Positions 1 to 11,919 of a stretch of DNA of 64,000 bases are shown here, piece by piece. The translations under genes and the position numbers were made by a program. The notes under the pieces were generated by a model that saw only the letters and a list, made by a program, of their open reading frames with translations, searched no databases and was not told where the DNA came from. Each line of letters opens with the position of its first letter. Positions within the stretch are counted from its first letter, which is position 1. This DNA comes from Neocallimastix lanati (nom. inval.) (lineage: Eukaryota > Neocallimastigomycota > Neocallimastigomycetes > Neocallimastigales > Neocallimastigaceae). Location of the stretch: positions 132,501 through 196,500 of the forward strand of contig JACVTC010000161.1 in the NCBI GenBank assembly GCA_016946835.1. Reading direction: 5' to 3'.

Positions 1-151
1 TAAAAAGAGGAACATCAGGTTGTTTGGTCATTGGATAGTTGGTTCCACCAATACTAACCTGACAATCTCCTCCAAAGGAAACAACTGAAAATTCAGCTGC
101 AAATACCTTACTTATTATACTTAATAAAAGTATTTTCTTATTGAAAAACAT
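1..151 (-). CDS. Amino-terminal part of a secreted protein (edge-truncated)
   Basis: Reading the minus strand from the ATG at 149-151 gives 50 open codons that run off the left edge. The start is MFFNKKILLLSIISKVFA, a typical signal peptide: two lysines, a hydrophobic core and an A-x-A-like end. The mature part continues AEFSVVSFGGDCQVSIGG and then a TNYPMTK segment. The base composition is clearly less AT-rich than the surrounding DNA, which supports real coding sequence. Upstream of the ATG the sequence becomes A/T-rich non-coding at once, consistent with a true start. I infer a secreted or cell-surface protein. The N-terminal pattern is reminiscent of CotH-type and other secreted proteins of anaerobic fungi, but 50 residues cannot decide the family. 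No function is assigned. Confidence 0.6.
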   Translation of the reverse strand, partial: MFFNKKILLLSIISKVFAAEFSVVSFGGDCQVSIGGTNYPMTKQPDVPLF

Positions 152-830
152 TTTCTAATTTTATAAAAAATAAAAATAAAAATAAAAAATAGATTTTGAT
201 TAATATTTTCTTCAATTATTAATTTATTTGTTTTAATTTCTTTTTTATTTTTTTATTTTTTTTTAAAAATAAATAAATAAAAATGTGTATAGTTATATTC
301 TATTGTATATTTCTATTCTCACCTTTTATTTAAAAAAAAAAAAAAGGTAATCTTTATGTATATATATTTTTTTTGTATTTTCCTTAAATTTTTATTGTAT
401 TATATTATATTATATAGTGCATATAAATTTATATATATATATTTTGAAATAATAATAAATTGATTGAATGATTATTTAAAAAAAAAAAAAAAAACTTTAA
501 TTTCCTTTTAAAAATAATAATTATAAATATTTTTATTTTAAAAAAAAAAGAAAGCGATTCTCTTTTTTTTTTTTTTCTAAAAGAAATAAAATTTTTTATA
601 AAAAAAAATTTTTTTTTGAAAAGATTAAAAAAAAAAAAAAATTAAAAAAAAAAAGAATTTATATTAAATAAAAAAAATTTAAATGAATTCATATAATTAT
701 TTATATTTATTTATATATTCAATGTGATAAAAATTATTTTTCTTAAAATATATTAAAATTTCATGGTCAAAGTCATTCACTCAACAAAACTTTTCTAATA
801 ATAGCAACCCTCAATAATAAAATAATAATA

Positions 831-892
831 AATAATGGATAATCATATTAATATTAATATTAATATTCATATTAATATAATTATCCATTATT
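831..892. repeat. Near-perfect 22-bp-arm hairpin
   Basis: AATAATGGATAAT (831-843) is perfectly complementary to ATTATCCATTATT (880-892). The arms extend inward with CATATTAAT against ATTAATATA (one mismatch), around a loop of TAATATT units. Confidence 0.6.
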
Positions 893-1949
893 ATTATTAT
901 TATTAACATTAATATTATTATTAATAAATAATCATATTATTATTAACATTAATATTATTATTAATAAATAATCATATTAATATTCATATTAATATAATTA
1001 TTATTATTTATTAATATCATTAAAAAAATTATAATCCTATTAATATTAATATTGCATGCATGGGAATAACAATAATATTAATTTTCTTGATAAAAAAAAC
1101 AATATTACTATGAATTAACAACAATACTATTCTTAATATATTAATTCTATAGTTCCTACTTTCTATTGTTTCATATATGAAATAAATTAAATATAAATAT
1201 ATTGTGTATATATATTTAATTTATTTCACTATTATTTAAATAATTAAATGAAAATATATAAAAGTATTATTTAAATAATTAAATGAAAATATATTATAAA
1301 ACATTATATAATATATTATATATAAAACATTGTATAATATAAAACATTAAATATATATATTTAAATTTATTATAAATTATAATTATTATAATTTAGAATT
1401 ATTTATTTATTTTATTATTATTTATTTATTTATATTTATTTATTTATTTATCAAATTAATTAATTAATTATTTATTTATTATAGCGTATATTATTTTATA
1501 AATTAATTTATGGCATATAATTATATTATCATTATTATATGATATTGTAACAGAATAAATTATATTCTATTGTTAATATTAATATATTATATGGTTATTA
1601 TATATTGTATTATATGCTTATTAATATTAATTTTAATAATATTTATTAATTTTAATATAATATCATTATATATTAAATAATATTATACTTTATTATTTAA
1701 TATAATAAATAATAAATAAGGGTTTTATTATTTATTAATAAAATTTATTTTATTATATATTAATTAATATTCTTTTTATTTATTCATTTATTATTTATTA
1801 ATAAATACTCTTTTTATTTAATTATAATAATTTATTAATAAATACTCTTTTTATTATTTATTATTTATTATATATTATTATATATTATGTGGTTGTATTG
1901 AAATAATTATAGTAAATTTTATTGGCCCTTTCCTTTTACTTAATATAAA

Positions 1950-2276
1950 TTTAATATAAAAATGTTTCAAGTAATAAAATGTTGAAATGATTTAAAAAAA
2001 AATTATTTTTATATAAAATTTAAAATTTAATAAAATATTAATATATTGTACAACATTAATTTATTTGTATCACCATTTTGTAGTGCTGACCAATAGCATT
2101 GAAAGCGGTTCAATTTAATACAAAACAAAAAAGTTACCTAAAAGGGTAAAAATGTAATTAAATATCTTGATGCTCATTGGTCAATATTTCAACATGTATT
2201 GAATTTTTTTTTTAATATTTTAAAACATTTAAAATAAATTTTTTTTTTTACATTTTTAATATAATGTTTCAACTAA
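1950..2276. repeat. Direct repeats enclosing inverted TGACCAAT arms
   Basis: A motif of the form TTTAATATAA..ATGTTTCAA occurs as direct copies at 1,950-1,975 and 2,255-2,276. Between them, TGACCAATAGCAT (2,087-2,099) and its near-inverse ATGCTCATTGGTCA (2,170-2,183) face each other 70 bp apart. This could be a small non-autonomous insertion or a pair of opposed CCAAT boxes. Nothing in the sequence decides between these. Confidence 0.35.
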
Positions 2277-2639
2277 TTTTTTTTATAGTAATAATATGAA
2301 ATATATTTATTTATTTATTTAGTTATTCATTCATTCATTTATTTATACATTTATTTACATTTATATCTATTTATATATCATTTATATATCTATTTATTTA
2401 TTATTTATTTATGGATATTTATTTATTTATTTATTTATTTATATCTATTTATTTATTTATATTTTTATTTATTTATTTATTTATTTATTTATATATATAA
2501 AATAACATAAAATAACATAAAATAAAATTAAAAAACATAAAAATAAATTCATCTTTAATTAATTTAAAATTTAATCACAAATAGATTAAAAAGTTTAAAA
2601 ATTATAAAAAATGGAAAATAAAAAGCGGAAAATAAAAAT

Positions 2640-2670
<31 letters not shown>

Positions 2671-2865
2671 TAAAATTTTTTTTTTTTTTTTTGAAGTTTT
2701 TTTTTTTTTTTAAAAGTTTTTTGAAGTTTTTTTTGGATGTAACAAACTAAAAAGATTAAATTAAATTAAATGAAATTATTATATTTTTTACAGAAAATTT
2801 TGAAAAAAAAATTAAAACATGAAAAAAATTATAAAAAAATAAAACATATAAAGAAAAGACGCTTT

Positions 2866-5800
2866 TTATTATTTATTATTCAATTATTAATTAATCAATA
2901 CTCTTTTTTATTATTTAATAATTAATAATTAATAATTAATAATTAATAATTAATAATTATTATTCAATTATTATTATTTATTAATAAATTCTCTTCTTTT
3001 TATTATTTATTATTTATTATTTATAATTTATTATTTATTAATAAATACTCTTTTTATTATTTATTATTTATTATTTATTAATAAATACTCTTTTTTATTA
3101 TTTAATAATTAATAATTAATAATTAATATTTATTATTCAATTATTTATTAATAAATACTCTTTTTATTATTTATTATTTATTATTCAATTATTCTTATAT
3201 TTATTATTTATAATTTATTATTCAATTATTTATTATTTATTATTTATTAATAAATACTCTTTTTTATTATTTATTATTTATTATTTATAATTTATTATTT
3301 ATTATTTATTATTTATTAATAAATACTCTTTTTTATTATTTATTATTTATTATTTATTATTTATTATTTATTATTTATTATTGATTATTGATTATTGATT
3401 ATTGATTATTTATTATTTATTATTTATTATTTATTATTTATTATTTATTATTTGTTATTTATAATTTATTATTTATTATTCAATTATTTATTATTTATTA
3501 TTTATTATTTATTATTTATTATTTATTATTCAATTATTTATTAATAAATACTCTTTTTTATTATTTAATAATTAATAATTAATAATTAATATTTAATATT
3601 TATTATTCAATTATTATTATTTATTATTTATTATTAATAATTTATTATTTATTATTTATTATTTATTATTTATTAATAAATACTCTTTTTTATTATTTAT
3701 TATTTATAATTTATTATTTATTATTTATTATTTATTAATAAATATTCTTTTTATTATTTATTATTTATTATTTATTATTTATTATTTATTATTTATTATT
3801 TATTATTTATTATTCAATTATTTATTAATAAATACTCTTTTTATTATTTATTATTCAATTATTCTTATATTTATTATTTATAATTTATTATTTATTATTT
3901 ATTATTTATTATTTATTATTTATTAATAAATACTCTTTTATTATTTATTATTTATAATTTATTATTTATTATTTATTATTTATTAATAAATATTCTTTTT
4001 ATTATTTATTATTTATTATTTATTATTTATTATTTATTATTTATTATTTATTATTTATTATTTATTATTTATTATTTATTATTTATTATTTATTATTTAT
4101 TATTTATTATTTATTATTTATTATTTATTATTTATTATTTATTATTTATTATTCAATTATTTATTAATAAATACTCTTTTTTATTATTTAATAATTAATA
4201 ATTAATATTTAATATTTATTATTCAATTATTATTATTTATTAATAAATTCTCTTCTTTTTATTATTTATTATTTATTATTTATTATTTATTATTTATTAT
4301 TTATTAATAAATATTCTTTTTATTATTTATTATTTATTTATTATTTATTATTTATTATTTATTAATAAATACTCTTTTTTATTATTTATTATTTATTAAT
4401 AAATATTCTTTTTATTATTTATTATTTATTATTTATTATTTATTAATAAATACTCTTTTTTATTATTTATTATTTATTATTTATTAATAAATATTCTTTT
4501 TATTATTTATTATTTATTATTTATTAATAAATACTCTTTTTTATTATTTAATAATTAATAATTAATAATTAATATTTATTATTCAATTATTTATTAATAA
4601 ATACTCTTTTTATTATTTATTATTCAATTATTCTTATATTTATTATTTATAATTTATTATTCAATTATTTATTATTTATTAATAAATACTCTTTTTATTA
4701 TTTATTATTTATAATTTATTATTTATTATTATTTATTAGTCTATTTATTATTTATTATTTATTATTGATTATTGATTATTGATTATTTATTATTTATTAT
4801 TTATTATTTATTATTTATTATTTATTATTTATTATCTATTTAATATTTATTTATTATATATAATTTATAATTTATTATTTATTATTTATTATTTATTATT
4901 TATTATTTATTATTTATTATTTATTATCTATTTAATATTTATTTATTATTTATAATTTATAATTTATTATTTATTATTTATTTAATATTTATTAATAAAT
5001 ACTCTTTTTTATTATTTATTATTTATTATTGATTATTGATTATTGATTATTGATTATTTATTATTTATTATTTATAATTTATTATTTATTATTTATTATT
5101 TATTATTTATTATTTATTATTTATTATTTATTATTTATTATTTATTATTTATTATTTATTATTTATTATTTATTATTTATTATTTATTATTTATTATCTA
5201 TTTAATATTTATTTATTATTTATAATTTATAATTTATTATTTATTATTTATTTAATATTTATTAATAAATACTCTTTTTTATTATTTAATAATTAATAAT
5301 TAATATTTAATATTTATTATTCAATTATTATTATTTATTAATAAATTCTCTTCTTTTTATTATTTATTATTTATTATTTATTATTTATTATTTATTATTT
5401 ATTAATAAATATTCTTTTTATTATTTATTATTTATTTATTATTTATTATTTATTATTTATTAATAAATACTCTTTTTTATTATTTATTATTTATTAATAA
5501 ATATTCTTTTTATTATTTATTATTTATTATTTATTATTTATTAATAAATACTCTTTTTTATTATTTATTATTTATTATTTATTAATAAATATTCTTTTTA
5601 TTATTTATTATTTATTATTTATTAATAAATACTCTTTTTTATTATTTAATAATTAATAATTAATAATTAATATTTATTATTCAATTATTTATTAATAAAT
5701 ACTCTTTTTATTATTTATTATTCAATTATTCTTATATTTATTATTTATAATTTATTATTCAATTATTTATTATTTATTAATAAATACTCTTTTTATTATT

Positions 5801-6445
5801 TATTATTTATAATTTATTATTTATTATTATTTATTAGTCTATTTATTATTTATTATTTATTATTGATTATTGATTATTGATTATTTATTATTTATTATTT
5901 ATTATTTATTATTTATTATTTATTATTTATTATCTATTTAATATTTATTTATTATATATAATTTATAATTTATTATTTATTATTTATTTAATATTTATTA
6001 ATAAATACCTGTTTTTATTATTTATTATTTATTATTTATTATTGATTATTGATTATTGATTATTGATTATTTATTATTTATTATTTATAATTTATTATTT
6101 ATTATTTATTATTTATTATTTATTATTTATTATTTATTATTTATTATTTATTATTTATTATTTATTATTTATTATTTATTATTTATTATTTATTATTTAT
6201 TATTTATTATCTATTTAATATTTATTTATTATTTATAATTTATAATTTATTATTTATTATTTATTTAATATTTATTAATAAATACCTGTTTTTATTATTT
6301 ATTATTTATTATTTATTATTATTTATTATTTATTATTAATTATTTATTACCATTTATTATTTATTATTTATTTATTTATTATTTATTATTTATTATTTAA
6401 TTATTATTTATTATTTATTATTTATTATTTATTATTAATTATTAA
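2866..6445. repeat. (TTATTAT)n-type heptamer satellite with higher-order units
   Basis: About 3.6 kb built almost wholly from a TTATTTA/TTATTAT heptamer. It is punctuated by recurring interruptions: TAATAAATACTCTTTTT, TTCAATTATT, short (TAATTAA) runs and (TTGATTA) runs. A rarer anchor, ATTCTTATAT, occurs at 3,191, 3,861, 4,630 and 5,728, showing higher-order duplication with growing spacing (670, 769, 1,098 bp). Open frames here encode only Ile/Tyr/Leu/Phe periodic strings and are repeat artefacts, not genes. Confidence 0.9.
4173..6290. repeat. ~1.1-kb tandem segmental duplication inside the satellite
   Basis: The segment beginning at 4,173 recurs at 5,271 with a constant offset of 1,098 bp. 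The same offset is seen for ATTCTTATAT (4,630/5,728) and for the landmark AGTCTATTTATT (about 4,739/5,837). A later landmark, the (TTGATTA)n run, is offset by 1,013 bp (5,043/6,056), so the second copy lost about 85 bp of heptamers near its right end. Confidence 0.75.
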
Positions 6446-7054
6446 TACTTAATATTTAATATACTTTTATATTTGAATATATTTTGAAAAATTTTTATTG
6501 TTTTAAATAATAATAAAACTTTTATATTAACTTTTTTTTTTAACTTTTTTTCTTTTTTTTGAAGTCGTAATAATTTTATTATTATTTTTTTTGTGGGTAT
6601 GTCTGTATGGGTGAAGAGAAATGGGAATAAATCAGTAGTTTGCTTTGTTGAGTTACAACTACCATAATTTATTTATTATTTTTATTTTTATTTTATTTTA
6701 TTTTTTTTTTTCAAAATTATTAAATAATATAAAATCTTATTAATTTTATTATTAAAACTATTTTTAAATCATTATAGTTATCAGTTAAAAATTTTATTTT
6801 ATTATTATGTTGTTATTATATAAAGTATATTATTATTTAGTGATTCATTTTTTTTTTTTTTTTTATTACATTTTTATCTAATATAATTATTACTATAATT
6901 TTTATGGCAATAATATTGTAAAAGGATTGTTCAAAAGATTTAAATTATATATAATAACTAATGAATAAAATATTAATTTTTTAATATGAATATATATAAA
7001 AAAAAAAAATAAAAATTAATGATTCGATAGTATGAAAGGATTGGGATTCGGGAG
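6446..7054. other. AT-rich spacer
   Basis: Mostly A/T runs. One short, more complex stretch at about 6,590-6,670 has no open frame and no recognisable motif. I see no gene here. Confidence 0.6.
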
Positions 7055-7369
7055 AGTTGCATTTCCCCAAATTGCATTTCGCCAAGTGGCGTAGTATTAA
7101 AATGTTGCATTTCCCCAAGTTGCTTTTCGCCGGGTCGCATTTCGACAAGTAGAGTATTGATATAAATAAAATGAATAAATAAATAAATATTAATTCAAAA
7201 TATATTTTTTTTAAAATTGTTTCTATGCGATATTAATAATATTTAATTTTATTTATTGATTTATTTATTTATTTAATAATTTTCAATTTGGCAAAATGCA
7301 ACTTTTTAATACGCCACACACATACTTTCAAAAATTTTGCCGAAATGCAACCTGGCGAAATGCACCACT
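7055..7369. mobile_element. MITE with ~80-bp terminal inverted repeats (MULE-like)
   Basis: The left end (7,056-7,155) has repeated TTGCATTTCSCCAA units, a GTGGCGTAGTATTAAAA segment, then another GTTGCATTTCC unit. The right end (7,284-7,369), read in reverse complement, shows the same order: TGCATTTCGCCA, TTGCATTTCGGCAA, GTGGCGTATTAAAA, GTTGCATTTTGCCAA. The inner ~130 bp is A/T-rich with no coding potential. Long TIRs on a small element are characteristic of Mutator-derived MITEs. The same TGCATTTCGC motif bounds the MULE at 51,487-59,380, suggesting that family as the mobiliser. No clear target-site duplication is visible. Confidence 0.6.
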
Positions 7370-7387
7370 AAATAAATAATAAATATT

Positions 7388-7418
<31 letters not shown>

Positions 7419-7605
7419 TAATTTATTAATATTTAATTATAAAAATAATTTTTTATAATTCTTTTTTAATAGAATTTATTATTATTTCTTTTGAAATTGT
7501 TATTTAATACTATTTAATTGTAAAAATATATTATTATTTATATATTTATTTATGATTGTATAGAATATCTTAAAAATGCATGGCTTTATTTTAAAATTAT
7601 TATAA

Positions 7606-7770
7606 GACACATTGCGAAATGCACTAGATTCTAAATTAATATTCATATATACTTAACTATATAATATATTTTATATTTATTATTTATTTAATTATTATTT
7701 ATTTAATTGTTAAAAACAAGCCACATATGAATACGCCACGTTATAATGCACTATTGCGAAATGCATTACT
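7606..7770. repeat. Further TIR-like GCGAAATGCA copies
   Basis: CACATTGCGAAATGCAC at about 7,608-7,624 and the block 7,728-7,770 (CGCCAC ... TTGCGAAATGCATTACTA) have the orientation of the right TIR of the neighbouring MITE. No matching left end is visible nearby. They look like solitary or nested ends of the same family. Confidence 0.45.
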
Positions 7771-8290
7771 AGCCCCCCTCCCCCCTCAGGAGTAGTGGGA
7801 ATATTGAGGTAGTCACACACTTCCTTTCTTATAAGGGTAGAATTGACTGCCCACTGTACGACCTTACTGAGGATTTCAGTATTGGCGCTCTAATATTCAT
7901 ATTATTGCTTGAGATTTTTACTAGTGCTACTTCTCCGAGTGCTTCTCCAATTCCTAAATTTCCCTTTGAAGCCGGTGCCAGTATTAACTGGCCCATAGAA
8001 TTTCGTACTAGCTCCCTGGCAGTTTGCATAATTGTCAGAAAGATTTCAATTGAGTAGAATATATAACTACATGGACACATGATAATCATATCCTACCCTC
8101 TCGATTAGTTCAGTCTCTATTCTAATAGTAGATATAAATTGGATATACATACCTGTAACCCTAACTACCATATTCCGGTAAAAATCTCTTGTGAGGAAAA
8201 CCTTGGAAAAAGGGCAGGTTCGAACCAAGAAGCCTTATGTATGTTAGTCCTTGGACTAACAACCAGAATGGAACCTGGTTCAATTTACTA
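7771..8290 (-). mobile_element. GC-richer SINE-like block; contains a divergent copy of the hairpin island
   Basis: This is a compositional island in AT-rich DNA. Read on the minus strand it starts near 8,290 with a tRNA-like region: a B-box-like GGTTCGAACC (about 8,218-8,227) preceded by GGTTGTTAGTCC, which forms a perfect GTTAGTCC/GGACTAAC hairpin. It ends near 7,771. Its last 100 bp (7,771-7,870) resembles the five GC-rich islands in the ankyrin array: GGGAATATT(A/G)AGGTAGTCAC and the terminal CCTTACTG are kept, the middle differs. An 86-codon frame (7,829-8,089, minus) is open but I recognise no domain in it. The class III promoter-like head suggests a SINE or tRNA-derived element. This is inference from short motifs. 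Confidence 0.35.
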
Positions 8291-9080
8291 ATAAATAATA
8301 TATAAAGATAAGGCATTTAAATGAAGTAAAAAGAAAAAAAAAATAAATAAATAAAAGTAATAATAAAATTAAATAAAATAAAATAAAAAATATAAATAAA
8401 AAATATAAATAAAAAATATAAATAAAAAATATAAATAAAAAAAAAAATAAAATTAAAAATAAAAATAAATGAATATTAAAAAATAAAAATTAAATAAATT
8501 TAAAATAAAAAAATAAAGAATAACCATAATTTTATTTTTTATTTAAATATAAATATATTATTTAATTATTTAATTATTATATAATAATTAGATTTTAAAA
8601 TTATATAAATATATATAATATATAAATTAAAATAAATAAATAAATAAATAATAAATAAATAAAAAAAATTTAAAAGTGGTTTAAACATTTACTTTTTATT
8701 ATTATTATTTTTTTTATTTTATTTTATTTTATTTTATTTTATTTTATTTTTTCTATTTGAATAGAATATATTTGTTTAATTAGTTTTTAGAGAGATTTAT
8801 AATTTTTAATGTTAAAATTTTAATTATTAATTTTTTTTAATATTTTTATAATATGATAATGAATTAAAAAAAAAAAAAAAAAAAAGAAAAAAGAAAAAAG
8901 GACAGAGCAATATATAATAATATTATATATTTTTATGACCTTTTATAAATAAATGTAATTATATATACATAATAAATTTTTGGACATAGTTATTATTATT
9001 TTTAATTTTTTTTTTTTAAAAAGCTAATAATATATTTATTAAATCAATAAAAGATTTATAATAATTATTTATTTATATTT

Positions 9081-9134
<54 letters not shown>

Positions 9135-9241
9135 GCAGCTTATTTATATTTATATTTAATGAATATAAAATAATAAATTTCGAATAGAAAATAATTATAA
9201 TAATAATAATAATAATTATAATAATAATAATAATAATAATA

Positions 9242-9281
<40 letters not shown>

Positions 9282-9309
9282 CATAAATATAGTACCAAAT
9301 AAAAGTAAT
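8291..9309. other. Intergenic region upstream of ANK1
   Basis: A/T-rich. It holds a degenerate GGACAGAG...TATGACC inverted repeat (8,900-8,940), a poly-T run (about 9,082-9,130), the AACCGCAGCTT box (9,131) and an (AAT)n tract (9,191-9,279) that ends about 30 bp before the ANK1 ATG. This is the array's typical 5' architecture. No other gene is seen. Confidence 0.65.
9131..9195 (+). promoter_or_regulatory. Conserved AACCGCAGCTT upstream box (ANK1)
   Basis: AACCGCAGCTT is the only GC-containing block in this leader. It is followed by TATTTATATTTATATTTAAT and a TTTCGAATAGAAAATAAT segment. The same ~65-bp block precedes ANK4 (18,951) and ANK6 (24,935), each time about 150-210 bp before the ATG. 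Its position and conservation suggest a promoter or leader element. Which protein binds it, or whether it is transcribed, cannot be seen. Confidence 0.4.
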
Positions 9310-11919
9310 ATGAATAACAGTTTAAAAAAGAGAGATAAAAAATCTGAAGAAGATAATGATAATGGACATACGTCTAAAAAATTAAAAACCGTAACAAATA
9401 ATCAAGAAAATGGTTTATATGTTACTTCTTCTGAAATAAAAGAATTAATAAAGAATTCAAACACGAAGAAATTAAAAAATATTTTTAATATCTCAAAATT
9501 TTATGATAATGAATTTATTAAATGGCTACTTCATCTCTATAAAAATAAAACTTTTATTTCTATTGTTGATTTAGATAATGAAATTTCTAAAGATGAATAT
9601 AAAATTCTATTTATTTTTATAAAAGATGGTCATTTTTATCCAAAAGGTAAGTATATAATCAAAGATGGGAATAAAAATTTAATAAAATTTTTAGCAAAAC
9701 ATGGAGAGGATATAAATAAAGTAGAATATTGGTATGATAAAATACCTTTAATTTATGCCTGTGAAAGTGGAAATAAAGATTTAATAACATTCTTATTGGA
9801 ATATGGAGCAGATATAAATTTAGGAAATAAATATGGAGAAACAGCAATATTCAAGGCATGTAAAAGTGGAAATAAAGATTTAATAGAATATTTAGTAAAA
9901 TGTGGAGCAGATATAAATCATAAAAGTAAATATGATAAAATACCATTATTTTTTCCATGTAAAAGTGGAAATAAAGATTTAGTAGAATATTTAGTAGAAC
10001 ATGGAGCAGATATAAATCTGGTAGTACAATTTGGTGAAACAGCATTATTCAACGCATGTGAAAGCGGAAATAAAAATTTGGTTGAATATTTAGTAGAACA
10101 TGGAGCGGATATAAATATAAATCAAGAAGAAATTTGGTATGGTATAACACCTTTATTCAACGCATGTGGAAGTGGAAATAAAGATTTAGTAGAATATTTA
10201 GTAGAACATGGAGCGGATATAAATCATGTAAGTAAATATTGTGAAACACCATTATTTTATGCATGTGCAAGAGGAAATAAAGATTTAGTAGAATTTTTAG
10301 TTGAACATGGATTAGATATAAATAAAGAGAGTACATATAGAAGAACACCATTATTTGATGCATGCTATAGTGGAAATAAAGATTTAGTAGAATATTTAGT
10401 TGAACATGGAGTAGATATAAATAAAGAAGATAAAAATGGTGAAACATCATTATTTTGTGCATGTGAAAGTGAAAATAAAGATTTAGTAGAATATTTAGTT
10501 GAACATGGAGAAGATATAAGTAAAAAAGAAAAATGGAATGATGAAACCCCATTATTCAAGGTATGTAGAAGTGGAAATAAAGATTTAGTAGAATGCTTAG
10601 TAGAACATGGAGCAGATATAAATATAGAAAATAAAGATGGTAAAACACCTTTATTTGATGCATGTAAGAGTGGAAATAAAGATTTAGTAGAATGTTTAGT
10701 AGAACATGGAGCAGATATAAATATAGAAAATAAAGATGGTGAAACACCTTTATTTGATGCATGTAAGAGTGGAAATAAAGATTTAGTAGAATATTTAGTA
10801 GAACATGGAGCAGATATAAATATAGAAAATGTATATGGAGAAACAGCAATATTCAAGGCATGTGAAAGTGGAAATAAAGATTTAGTAGAATATTTAGTAA
10901 AATATGGAGCTGATATAAATAAAGTGAGTACATATGGAAGAACACCTTTATTTTATGCATGTGGGAGTGGAAATAAAGATTTAGTAGAATATTTAGTTGA
11001 ACATGGAGCGGATATAAATAAAGAAAATAAAAAAGGTGAAACACCATTATTCAACTCATGCCATCATGGAAATAAAGATTTAGTAGAATATTTAGTAGAA
11101 CTTGGAGCGGATATAAATAAAGAAAATAGAGATGGTGAAACACCATTATTTTATGGATGCTATAATAGAAATAAAGATTTAATAGAATATTTAGTAGAAC
11201 ATGGGGTGGATATAAATAAAGAAGATAAAGATGGTAAAACACCATTATATCATACATGTAACAGTGGAAATAAAGATTTAGTGCAATACCTAGTAGAACA
11301 TGGAGCGGATATAAATAAAGAAAATAAAAATGGTGAAACACCATTGCTCAACTCATGCTATTATGGAGAAAATGATTTAGTAGAATATTTAGTAGAACAT
11401 GGAGCGGATATAAATAAAGAAAATAAAAATGGTGAAACACCATTGCTCAACTCATGCTTTAAAGAAAATAAATATTTAATAGAATATTTAGTAGAACATG
11501 GAGCGGATATGAATAAAGAAAATAGAGATGGTAAAACACCATTATATCATGCATGTGACAGCGGAAATAAAGATTTAGTGCAATACCTAGTAGAACATGG
11601 AGCAGATATAAATAAAGAAAATAAAAATGGTGAAACACCATTAACCAACTCATGCTATAAAAGAAATAAAGACTTAGTGCAATACCTAGTAGAACATGGA
11701 GCAGATATAAATAAAGAAAATAAATATGGTGAAACAGCTTTATTCAAATCATGTAAATTTGAAAATAAAAATTTAGTAGAATATTTAGTAGAACATGGAG
11801 CGGATATAAATAAAGAAAATAGAGATGGTAAAACACCATTATATTATGCACGTTACGGTAGAAATAAAGATTTAGTGCAATACCTAGTAGAACATGGAGC
11901 AAAGTGTAGAAATAAATAA
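9310..11919 (+). CDS. ANK1: ankyrin-repeat protein, 869 aa
   Basis: This is the reference member of the array. Residues 1-35 are charged and begin MNNSLKKRD, with basic clusters (KKRDKK, then KKLK) that could form a bipartite nuclear signal. There is no signal peptide or membrane segment. Residues about 36-110 form a conserved non-ankyrin region (LYVTSSEIKELIK, FYDNEFIKWLL, YKNKTFISIVDLD). From about residue 125 there is a partial then about 22 full 33-34-residue ankyrin repeats of the form TPLFxACxSGNKDLVEYLVEHGADINKE. The C-terminus ends AKCRNK. Ankyrin solenoids bind proteins; partner and pathway are unknown. The start is the ATG that begins the family-wide MNN motif, just after an (AAT)n tract and an ACATAAATATAGTACC leader. 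Repeats are nearly identical at DNA level, pointing to recent unequal exchange. Minus-strand frames through it are shadows. The product is certain as an ankyrin protein, unknown as to role. Confidence 0.9.
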   Translation: MNNSLKKRDKKSEEDNDNGHTSKKLKTVTNNQENGLYVTSSEIKELIKNSNTKKLKNIFNISKFYDNEFIKWLLHLYKNKTFISIVDLDNEISKDEYKILFIFIKDGHFYPKGKYIIKDGNKNLIKFLAKHGEDINKVEYWYDKIPLIYACESGNKDLITFLLEYGADINLGNKYGETAIFKACKSGNKDLIEYLVKCGADINHKSKYDKIPLFFPCKSGNKDLVEYLVEHGADINLVVQFGETALFNACESGNKNLVEYLVEHGADININQEEIWYGITPLFNACGSGNKDLVEYLVEHGADINHVSKYCETPLFYACARGNKDLVEFLVEHGLDINKESTYRRTPLFDACYSGNKDLVEYLVEHGVDINKEDKNGETSLFCACESENKDLVEYLVEHGEDISKKEKWNDETPLFKVCRSGNKDLVECLVEHGADINIENKDGKTPLFDACKSGNKDLVECLVEHGADINIENKDGETPLFDACKSGNKDLVEYLVEHGADINIENVYGETAIFKACESGNKDLVEYLVKYGADINKVSTYGRTPLFYACGSGNKDLVEYLVEHGADINKENKKGETPLFNSCHHGNKDLVEYLVELGADINKENRDGETPLFYGCYNRNKDLIEYLVEHGVDINKEDKDGKTPLYHTCNSGNKDLVQYLVEHGADINKENKNGETPLLNSCYYGENDLVEYLVEHGADINKENKNGETPLLNSCFKENKYLIEYLVEHGADMNKENRDGKTPLYHACDSGNKDLVQYLVEHGADINKENKNGETPLTNSCYKRNKDLVQYLVEHGADINKENKYGETALFKSCKFENKNLVEYLVEHGADINKENRDGKTPLYYARYGRNKDLVQYLVEHGAKCRNK

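Larger units (their letters stand above)
152..2865. other. AT-rich intergenic region, no gene seen
   Basis: About 2.7 kb of A/T homopolymers, short TTTA/AAAT repeats and TAATATTAA-type runs. All frames are closed by frequent stops. It is bounded on the left by the secreted-protein ATG, whose promoter should lie in the first few hundred bases, and on the right by the heptamer satellite. The only structured items are a hairpin at 831-892 and a direct/inverted repeat cluster at 1,950-2,276. Confidence 0.7.

Noticed and set aside
5043-6238. Two identical 60-codon frames (5,043-5,225 and 6,056-6,238)
   Set aside because: Heptamer satellite translation; their identity reflects the segmental duplication.
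7829-8089. 86-codon minus-strand frame as a protein gene
   Set aside because: It lies within the SINE-like block, its end overlaps the divergent hairpin island, and no domain is recognised; kept only as part of the element.
9647-9694. A possible 48-bp intron in ANK1 (GTAAGTATATAATC ... ATTTTTAG), also in ANK2, 4 and 5
   Set aside because: The boundaries fit splice consensus, but the segment is in frame and encodes a good ankyrin helix (GNKNLIKFLA). No branch-point motif is clear, and most paralogues have GTTAAGT or ATAAGT instead.
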